The notes beneath the pieces are model-generated. The model had not been told where the DNA came from and did not search any database. It saw only the letters and a list, made by a program, of their open reading frames with translations. A DNA stretch of 64,000 bases. Source: Halichoerus grypus. Taxonomy: Eukaryota; Chordata; Mammalia; Carnivora; Phocidae. Positions 56,641 to 64,000 of the stretch are shown here, piece by piece; positions within the stretch are counted from its first letter, which is position 1; the number at the start of each line of letters is the position of its first letter. The DNA lies in contig NC_135716.1 in NCBI RefSeq assembly GCF_964656455.1, positions 110,392,389 through 110,456,388 of the forward strand, given 5' to 3'. A program made the translations under genes and the position numbers.

Positions 56641-57030
56641 GTACTAGTTTCCTAGGGTGGCCATAAAAAAGTACCACAAACTGGTGGCTTAAAACAGAAA
56701 TTTATTGGCTCACAGTTCTGGAGAAGTTCAAAATCAAGGTGTTGGCAGCACCATGTTCCCTGTGAAGCTCTAGGAGAGGATCCTTCCTTTCCTCTTTTAG
56801 CTTCTGGTGTTTTCTGGCAATCCTTGGCATTCCTTGGCGTGTAAAAGCAACACTCCAATCTCTGCCTCTCTGGTTACATGGTCATCTTCTTTTAAGTCTG
56901 TTTGTGTTTAAATGTTCCTTCTCTCACAAGGGCTGGATTAGGGTGGGCCTTGTTTTAACTTGATTATATCCACAGGCATGGGGGCTAGGACTTTAACATA
57001 TCTTTTAGGGGGACATAATTCAACCAAAAA
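56641..57030 (-). mobile_element. MLT1-type LTR, solo
   Basis: Plus strand shows the reverse LTR: TAGTTTCCTAGGGTGGCCAT, GGTGGCTTAAAACAGAAATT, CTCACAGTTCTGGAGAAGTT, GGATTAGGGTGGGCCTTGTT, GGGGGACATAATTCAACC. Nearly full length, without internal region. Confidence 0.88.
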
Positions 57031-57926
57031 TAATCAAGGGCAGTTAGTATCACAGAAAGACACAGGACATTATATATTATTGCCAAAGAATTAGACTCTA
57101 ATCAGACAAGTCTAGATCTAACTACCAATTTATAGGAAACAGAAACAGAAGGGCAGAAGAACACACTCAGAAATACCACAGGCATATTATCAGCGAAGTC
57201 TGGAATGTGGGAAATTCTGTAGGACAAGTGACTTGGCTTCTTCAACAAATAGATTGCAAGGGAAAAACAGAGGGAGAGAAATAAAAAAATTAAAATGGAC
57301 ATAATAGACATAGCAACCCAATCCAATGTATAGACAGAAAATTTGAGTACTTAGTAGACATTTAATGATATAAAGGAATTATTGATAATTTTTAAGAACC
57401 TATCTTAATGGTATGATGGTAATGTTTAAAAAAGAGAGTTCTTATCAGAATACATACCCTCAGATAAGATGACATGATGTTTGGAAGTTGGAAAGAAAGT
57501 GGGGATTGTTTAGGTATGAAACAGGATTAGCCATTTTATTTAATGAAATTTGGTGTTGGGTACATGAGGATTCATTGAAGTGTTTTCTCTATCTGCTGAA
57601 ATTTTCTAGCATATAAAATTATAAAAATAAAAATGCAGTATGTTCAGTCAGTGTTTCTCAACTTGGGGCAGTATCAGAATCTGTCTCCTGAAGACATCTC
57701 CCTCCCCCAGTCTCCCTGAGCTCTACTGTTCAATATACTTTTATGGGATATTGAGTTTCTCTTTTTAAAATCACCCAGTGTAGTTTGATTTCTAATGGAC
57801 AGATTTTGTCTGTTGGAAGCTCCTGTCTAGCTGACAAAAATATTTTTCATTAGGCAAGAAAGGAATTTTAAAATTCTTTTATTGTAAAAGTACTATGTAC
57901 ATAAAGAGGTAAAAACAGAAAATCCA
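57031..57926. other. intronic DNA, mostly unrecognised
   Basis: AT-rich. About 57645-57720 (CAGTGTTTCTCAACTTGGGG) may be a MER5-type end fragment. No exon seen. Confidence 0.4.
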
Positions 57927-58149
57927 GGGGTGCCTTGGTGGCTCAGTCAGTTAAGCGTTTGACTCTTGATTTTGGCTCAGGTCATGGTCTCAGGGTTGTG
58001 AGATCAAGCCCTGAATCAGGCTCCATGCTGGGTGTGGAGCCTGCTTAAGATTCTCTCTCTCCCTCTCTCTCTTCCCATCCTCCCCTTCCCCCTCTCAAAA
58101 TTAAAAAAAAAAAAGAAAGAAAGAAAGAAAAAAGAAAGAGAAAGAAAAA
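57927..58149 (+). mobile_element. Can-SINE
   Basis: Sense SINEC: GGTGCCTTGGTGGCTCAGTC, GACTCTTGATTTTGGCTCAG, CT-rich body, then an A-rich tail grown into (GAAA)n. AATCCA flanks it. Confidence 0.94.
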
Positions 58150-58399
58150 AATCCAAAAAGTGCCAAAAAAGTAAGATTACTCCTCCATTCCAGTTCTTCT
58201 CCCCAGAGCGTCCACTGTTCCAAATTTCTTGTGAATCACACCAGACACTTTTCTCAGCATATACAAAAACACAATTTGGACTATATTGCAAATATTATCT
58301 GCAACTTGCTTTTTTCCCCCACCCAGCAGTATATCTTAGAGACCTTTCCACAGCAGCAAACATAGATACTTTTCTTTCGCATTCCACTATATGGAAATA

Positions 58400-58877
58400 C
58401 AGTAGGCCCCCTTAGCCGAGGTCCCACTTGGATGGTTTCAGTTCCCTGAGGTCAGCTGCCATCTGGAAGCAGATGATCCTTCCAACATATGGTCAGAGGG
58501 TCAGTGGTAGTATATAACACTACATCACAATGCCTCCATCACTCACCTCACTTCATCTTCTTAGATAGGTGTCTTACCATCTCACATCATCTCAAGAAGA
58601 ACCGGAAGTACAGTACAGTAAGGTATTTTGAGCGAGACCACATTCACCTAACATTTTTCAAAGTAAGCTCTACTTACAGTATATTGTTATAATTGTTCTG
58701 TTTTATTATTAATCTCTTACTGGGCCTAATTTATAAATTAGACTCTGTCATAAGTACATACATACGTATAGGAAAAAAACACAGTATGAATCGGGTTTGG
58801 TACCAAGCACGGTTTCGGGCATCCACCCGAGGTCTTGCAACACGCGCCCGGCGGGTAGGAGTGGGAGGGGTCTGCTG
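58400..58877 (+). mobile_element. Tigger-type DNA transposon, non-autonomous
   Basis: Starts CAGTAGGCCCCCTTAGCCGA after a TA and ends with the reverse-complement-like terminal region (TTTGGTACCAAGCACGGTTT, GGGCATCCACCCGAGGTCTT, GGGGTCTGCTG). It has terminal inverted repeats of the TcMar-Tigger kind and an AT-rich centre with no transposase frame. Confidence 0.75.
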
Positions 58878-59050
58878 GACCAGAATTTATTTCAGTCACC
58901 ATTTGGCAAACAGTTTTCCTCAGTTATTTCCTCTTACAGATTACAATGCAATGCACCTTCTTGTACACATATAGAAAAGGAATTTTGTTGAAAATATTTC
59001 CCAAAAACCAAAAAAAAACCCCATAACCCTCCTTCATTCTTCCGGCTCAG

Positions 59051-59276
59051 GACGGGAAGCGGCCTGTGGCTCGAAGCAATCACAGAGCAAACCTGCACCA
59101 GACCGGCTCACCTGGTGATTCCCCAGCCGCTGGGCAGCCAGACGCTGGGCACGAGGGAGCCTATGTGGCTCCTGACGCGGCTTCTGAGGGGCTGAGGGTA
59201 GCGGATGGCCCTCTGAGTCCCCTCACGCGCGATGCCCCGGGCTGGGAGAAGTACAGCATCAGCATCACGTCATTGG
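59051..59276 (+). other. candidate exon: CpG-rich, open, splice-flanked; possibly BCAR3
   Basis: 226 bases between a good 3' splice site (CCTCCTTCATTCTTCCGGCTCAG in two overlapping parts: pyrimidine-rich 59027-59046, CAG at 59048-59050) and a good donor (TTGG before GTAAGTTCC at 59277). One frame is open throughout (75 codons plus one base, phase 1). It reads with hydrophilic text such as GSPGDSPAAGQPDAGHEG and GWEKYSISITSLG. No in-frame ATG, so a start would lie in an upstream exon. The block keeps more than ten CpGs in CpG-poor surroundings. It matches no repeat and no protein I can name, including the standard BCAR3 N-terminus. Alternatives: a 5' UTR exon, a conserved enhancer, or chance. 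Confidence 0.35.
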
Positions 59277-61084
59277 GTAAGTTCCGCTGGCTTTAAAGGA
59301 GACTGGGGCTGAGCGGTGTTAAACTCAGATTCACCTGGATGCAGCAGTGGTTCAGTTGGTGATATGTTGCAAGTTAAGGCACCAGAATGATAATGTGGAC
59401 CAATGGCTGATGGCCAAGAGCAGCTCAGTGCCGTGCATCTCTCTGAAAGGTGGCATGCTGAGTGGGTAAGCAGAGGAAGCTTTTATTTTAGTTCTTTCTT
59501 TCCTTTTTTTTTTAAAACGTGGTTTGTGTTTAATCCTCTGGAAGTCTCTGTGTCAGTGAGGCTTTCTTTTCCACCGTGTGGGACTTCATGTGGGCATCTC
59601 TTGCCAGAAATCAGAATTTCCTGGCAAGTAAGAGAAGCAATTTGAGTAACCCAGACACAGACAAATACATCTCACTTCAACAAAGCTTTTCAGGTGTCAC
59701 TGAAGATGTGTGAGAAACCAGACAGCAAGCTATAGAAAATGCTCTTGAAAAAAGTATTCTCCGGTCGATAGCTTCAGTGAAGCTCTTGCCATCTGAGCTG
59801 GATCAGTTCAGGCCACCACTTCACGGGGGAGAGTTTTGTGAGACCATGGGGAACGGATTTGGGAGAGGTCAAGGACTCGGTCCAGGCTGTGTGGGGCTCT
59901 TCCTGCTTGGGGGCTCAGAGCAAAATGCACAGGACTTGATTTGCTGCTCCTTAAAAATGCTTGTGGTGCCTGGTACGTGAAAAGGAGGTGAAGGTTTGTT
60001 TGCATCATCTCCACCTGAAGAGTATATTTTGGAGTTGCTCCTCATTGCTTTCAGCTCCCTTTATGAAATTGGTTCAATCAACAGGTATTATTAGAGGAAC
60101 GAGCATATGCTTTTTTGAAGGGATCAATAAAATTCTTGCTCGTCTGACAGTTTTAATGTTTCCATAATGGCTGAAGAACAGAAAGAGCCTTGCACTTGTG
60201 GAACTTGAGGTCGGGATTCAAGTGGGGAATGAGGGGATGGCTTATGAGGAAAGGGTTGGGTCTTGGGAAGGGGTGGAGTTCCTATGAATTCACCAGAGGA
60301 GATGCAGTATGAGCTGGTTGGAAGTAGAAGTCTGTTGTGTTTTTTAAAAAAGAAGGAAGGAAAGAAAGAAAGCATTGACATCAAAGGAAGATAAGAAAAG
60401 AAGAAAAGAGCTAACGAAGGTGTGGTGTGCGTGGTGGGGGATGGACTGACCTAGGATACGCCGGTCAATCTGGGCCCAGGGCTCTGCATATAGTCCACTG
60501 CTCGTTCTGGGCACCGAGGGTCAGAGACTAGTGAGCAGGGCCCGGGGGAAACCAGTCACCGAAGAAATTCTGTCCAGAGACAGAAGTGGATTAGATCCCA
60601 ACTGAGAAGGACCCTGGTCTCTGGGCATTCATCCAGGGAAGCTTTCTGTTTGCAGGCTTCCTCCCCCACCCCCACCCCCACGGGTGTCCCATTTCCCATC
60701 ACTTGTCCAGTCTCCCTGAACAGCTTTTACGTCCTGAACTAGTTCAGTTCCATAGAGGAGCTTTTGTTAAGCATTCACTTGCTTGTAAGATTTTTTTTCA
60801 CCCTATGAAATTCTCTCAGCCTTCTGACATTGTCAAGCGCCTCCGTGATTGGCTTTGAACAACTGTGACCTTCAGCTGCCTGAGGACATGTAATGCCATC
60901 CCTGTTGATCCTAGATTCAAACTCAGGGATCCTTTCAGTCAACAGGAGGAAATACTAGAAAGGGACATGGGGTCCTCCCTTCCTGCCTTTGGGGGTCTGT
61001 AAACTGAGACCTGTGCTTCCGAGTAAGCTGCTTCTAGTCCATCTTGATTCCAGTTCCTCTAAACAGATCAATTTCCTGGAGACG
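59277..61084. other. intronic DNA, nothing recognised
   Basis: Unique sequence with purine-rich stretches (60340-60420, partly (GAAA)n) and a C-rich run (60661-60690). No further exon recognised. Confidence 0.4.
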
Positions 61085-61215
61085 CAGAGTAACAGGCTGC
61101 CTGGTGTAGGAGTCAGAAAACTGGGTTCAGAGTTCTGGTGTTGCTTCCATCACTGATTAACTGCGTGTCCTTTGGCAAATCCTTCAGTAACTCCCCTTGA
61201 GTAAAAATGACGGGG
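61085..61215 (-). mobile_element. MIR SINE fragment
   Basis: GTGTAGGAGTCAGAAAACTG, GGTTCAGAGTTCTGGTGTTG, GTCCTTTGGCAAATCCTTCA in reverse MIR order. Confidence 0.75.
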
Positions 61216-61241
61216 TTGAATCAAGAAGCACACAGATTTTA

Positions 61242-61459
61242 TTTATTTTTTATTTATTTATATATTTTTTAAGATTTTTATTTATTTATTTGACAGAGAG
61301 AGACACAGCGAGAGAGGGAACACAGCAGGGGGAGTGGGAGAGGGAGAAGCAGGCTTCCCACTGAGCAGGGAGCCCGATGCGGGGCTCAATCCCAGGACCC
61401 TGGGATCATGACCCGAGCCGAAGGCAGACGCTTAACGACTGAGCCACCCAGGCGCCCCG
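61242..61459 (-). mobile_element. Can-SINE, young, with 14-bp target duplication
   Basis: Antisense near-consensus copy with an AT-rich (TTTA)n tail and GAGCCACCCAGGCGCCCC head. GCACACAGATTTTA flanks it at 61228-61241 and 61460-61473. Confidence 0.97.
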
Positions 61460-61689
61460 GCACACAGATTTTAATAGCCTGAAAGAAGGAACCGAAATTG
61501 CCAAGATTAAATTTGAAACAACTGGTCGTAGAGGTAGATGCGGGGAGAGAGCCGGCATTGCTGTTCCTATAGAAAGTGTTTCAGTTGCCCGTGGCTATGA
61601 AACAAGAGCGAGCTGTGGACGCTGGTTAGCTTATCATCACAGGCCCGTTGATAGAAGCTCAGCGTTCAGTATAAGGCAGGTTAGAGTCT

Positions 61690-62280
61690 TGCTGTGCTCT
61701 GCTCCAAGCTACGGTGTCTCCTGCCTCCAGGCACGTCTGCCCCCAGGCCTCTCTCCAACCTGCAATCAGAGGGATTATTCTTAAAATCTACATTTATATT
61801 CTTAAAATCTACATTTGATTGTGTTGCTCTCCTGCTTACCGGCCTTCGAGAGCTCCTAATGCTCTCAGAATAGTCTCATGCATCATCCTTCAGGATCTGG
61901 CCCCTGTTGCCCTCTCAAACCTACCTCCAGTCCTCCACAACCCGGACTCTAGTAGTTCCAAACCACGGCCTGTTCCCAGACCCGGGCTTCCTCTTTCCTC
62001 TAGAATGCAGTTTCGAACACGCACACGCATGCGGCATACGCATGCACGCACACAAGTGTGCACCCTGCCACCTGTCAGCTCTTCCATTCTCTGAGCTTTC
62101 AGAGCCCCTCGTCCCCCCATCCGTGTGCTTCCCACACCATATAGCAACCGCCTGAGGGTACTCCAACCACCCTCCCGTTCCAAGACAGCCCCTCAAGACG
62201 GGTATTGTGCTTTGCCTGTGCACACTCAACGTGTACTATCTTTCTGGTAGGCACTCGGTAAATATTTGTAGAACCCATGG
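61690..62280 (+). mobile_element. L2 LINE 3' region
   Basis: Sense L2: CAGAGGGATTATTCTTAAAA, GATTGTGTTGCTCTCCTGCT, CAGGATCTGGCCCCTGTTGC, CTTTGCCTGTGCACACTCAA, CTCGGTAAATATTTGTAGAA in consensus order. A 20-base tandem duplication (ATTCTTAAAATCTACATTTA unit) lies at 61777-61816. Confidence 0.8.
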
Positions 62281-62599
62281 AAGGCGAGGGGAACAAGTGC
62301 ATTCAGAGAAGAGGGACAAGGACGGTGAGGGCTGTGGAAATGAGGGAGAAGAGAGTATCAGGGGTGGCATGATCACTCACCTTTCTGTCAAGGGCTGCCA
62401 TGGGCAAGTGGGACATGGTTTACTCTAGCCGGTCCAGAGGGGAGAATTAGCCTCCGGCGGGAGGGACGCAGACACAGTGCAGTCTACGAAGCAGCTTGGG
62501 AGAACGCTATGGCACACTACCTGTGGATGACTTTGCAGAGAAGGGATAGCTTCCTGGTGGCCTAGAGAGTTCCCTGGCCCAGAAGGGCCCCAGCACCAT
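62281..62599. other. intronic DNA, nothing recognised
   Basis: Unique sequence; no call supported. Confidence 0.4.
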
Positions 62600-62614
62600 C
62601 CCAGGAGTATGATT

Positions 62615-62819
62615 TTTTTTTAATTTTCTTTATTTGACACAGAAAGAGAGAGATAGAGAGAGCACAAGCAGGGGGAGTGGCAGGCAGGCAGAGAGAGAGG
62701 GAGAAGCAGGCTCTCCGCCGAGCAGGGAGCCCGATGCGAGGCTCTATCTCAGGACCCTGGGATCATGACCTGAGCCGAAGGCAGCCGCCTAACCGACTGA
62801 GCCACCCAGGCGCCCCTTT
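62615..62819 (-). mobile_element. Can-SINE with 15-bp target duplication
   Basis: Antisense SINEC with GGCAGGCAGGCAGAGAGAGA in its body and GAGCCACCCAGGCGCCCC head. CCCAGGAGTATGATT flanks it at 62600-62614 and 62820-62834. Confidence 0.97.
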
Positions 62820-62834
62820 CCCAGGAGTATGATT

Positions 62835-63299
62835 AGGATTCTTGGGTTGGGTGAGACGTTCAGCCTGATAATATGGAAGGTCCTTCAGAGCATGGATTCG
62901 AAGATCTGCAGGTCCCAATAGCTCTGAAAGTCTGTGATGATCTCATCTAGGCCACAACACCACACAGTTTAGAAAACTGAGTGGGCATTCTAATTTCTGA
63001 TTCTAATTTCTCTTCCTTAGCAGCTTCAGAGTATTCTACCTATTCCAAATCCACCCACAATGCTTGGTCCATTCAACTGTTCCCTTGGGGAAAGAACTAG
63101 GGAGCCAGAGAAGTCATATAACCTGTCCCAGTTTTTGCAAGTAATAACAAGAAGCAGGATCTTAAGGAAACAGGACTCTGGGTTCCAGCCGTTAAAGCAG
63201 ATGGCTTTCCCAGGGGACTGGTGATATTTCATGTTTCTCACCATTTTGCCTTCAGTCCCCATCTAAAGTGCAAGACCACAACCACGGCACGGTGGTGGT
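62835..63299. other. intronic DNA, nothing recognised
   Basis: Unique sequence; no call supported. Confidence 0.4.
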
Positions 63300-63480
63300 A
63301 GGGATGGCCCTCGGACTAGATTGTCTGTGTGACCTCAGACAAGTCACTTCCTCTTTCTGTGACTAACTCGGTTTCCTCATCTATAAAATGGACATAAAAG
63401 CAGACTTAACCTTGTAAGGATAAGATGGAAATACAGTACGCGGATATATGACGTATTCAATAAACATGGCCTAGTGTTGC
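63300..63480 (-). mobile_element. MIR SINE
   Basis: TGTGTGACCTCAGACAAGTC, CTTCCTCTTTCTGTGACTAA, TTTCCTCATCTATAAAATGG, ATTCAATAAACATGGCC: reverse MIR, nearly complete. Confidence 0.85.
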
Positions 63481-64000
63481 TCGTCCTGGGTGAGGGCAGG
63501 ACTTGGGAACACAGAGTCCAGGGCTAGAGGGGTAGTGCGGGTGCCTCCAGCTGTTCTCTGAGCAGCCTCAGAAGTTCCTCAGAGCTTCCCTTGAGAGCCG
63601 GGCCTGGGTGGAAGGGACGGGAGAGGACAACCATCGGCGCAGAAGAACCAAAACGGACATCCTGCCTTCGGTGGTCCTGAAACAACTTGTTAATTCTCTA
63701 GAAAACTGAGGGCAGGACGGGGCAGGGTGGGGGTGGCACCCACAGACTCCTGTCCCCCCTCCCTCCCCAATAATTCCCTGCGTATGGGTAGTCTTCCCAC
63801 CAAGTGGAAGTTGGACACATCAATGATAAGCTTTTGAATCAGTAGTTTCTTTTCCTCTGAAGATAGGTTTCTTTTTCTGAAGACAGTTTCTCGTTCTCCG
63901 AGTCCCTACCCTCTGCCGTGCTTACAGGGATGTTGCCAGGATCCACGCCATCATGCTGTGTGTGGAGCACCTGCCCACCTGACGCCTGGCCGAGGGACGC
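63481..64000. other. intronic DNA, nothing recognised
   Basis: G-rich unique sequence to the window edge; no exon or repeat call supported. Confidence 0.4.

Larger units (their letters stand above)
17012..64000 (+). other. BCAR3: presumed BCAR3 5' intron(s)
   Basis: By synteny everything right of the island should lie in the long 5' intron region of BCAR3, a gene of about 285 kb in human. I found none of the known BCAR3 protein text (SH2 or Cdc25-like domains) here. The only exon-like block is at 59051-59276. The repeats inside are listed separately. Confidence 0.65.

Noticed and set aside
1..64000. CRISPR arrays, phage genes, toxin systems or operons
   Set aside because: No spaced repeats, no ribosome-binding-site-led gene runs; the window is mammalian nuclear DNA.

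Overview
This is vertebrate, specifically mammalian, nuclear DNA: intron-bearing genes, one CpG island, and dense SINE, LINE, LTR and DNA-transposon remains. About twenty tRNA-headed SINEs have the carnivore Can-SINE (SINEC) structure, many with target-site duplications, and several are close to a sharp consensus. The L1 3' ends are of carnivore type. I see no canid-type SINEC_Cf copy. Together these suggest a caniform carnivore outside the dogs (a seal, bear, mustelid or relative). That species-level reading is inference.

The locus can be placed from three anchors. (1) At 2513-2606 (+) is the last coding exon of DNTTIP2, a nucleolar Fcf2-domain protein. (2) At 15972-16056 (-) is an intron-containing tRNA-Arg(TCT) gene with a Pol III T-run terminator. 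(3) At 16670-16749 (-) is the microRNA mir-760. In human these lie together on chromosome 1p22 beside the 5' end of BCAR3; here the order is the same and the window runs in the opposite direction. BCAR3 should therefore start in the CpG island (about 15.59-17.30 kb) and run rightwards, so about 17-64 kb is most likely its first long intron(s).

Layout. 1-2512: the last DNTTIP2 intron, filled by an antisense L1 with a SINE in it. 2513-15300: DNTTIP2 end, then intergenic DNA ending in a stack of nested L1s (11.0-15.1 kb). 15.3-17.3 kb: the promoter island, carrying the tRNA gene, mir-760 and the BCAR3 start. 17.3-64 kb: repeat-rich presumed BCAR3 intron with no recognised BCAR3 coding exon. It holds many SINEs, MIR/L2 relics, four MLT1-type LTRs, two Tigger relics, MER5A/MER20 copies and an L1MA-type insertion at 52.2-55.8 kb.

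Points worth a second look: a 163-bp almost perfect inverted repeat at 43297-43459; a CpG-rich, fully open, splice-flanked 226-bp block at 59051-59276 that may be an unannotated BCAR3 exon; a 153-bp retroposed insert at 22702-22854 with 15-bp target duplications and no recognised source; an L1 flanked by an unusually long (about 85-90 bp) direct repeat; and a non-repetitive CpG-retaining block near 33.5 kb. Nothing here resembles a bacterial, phage or CRISPR system.
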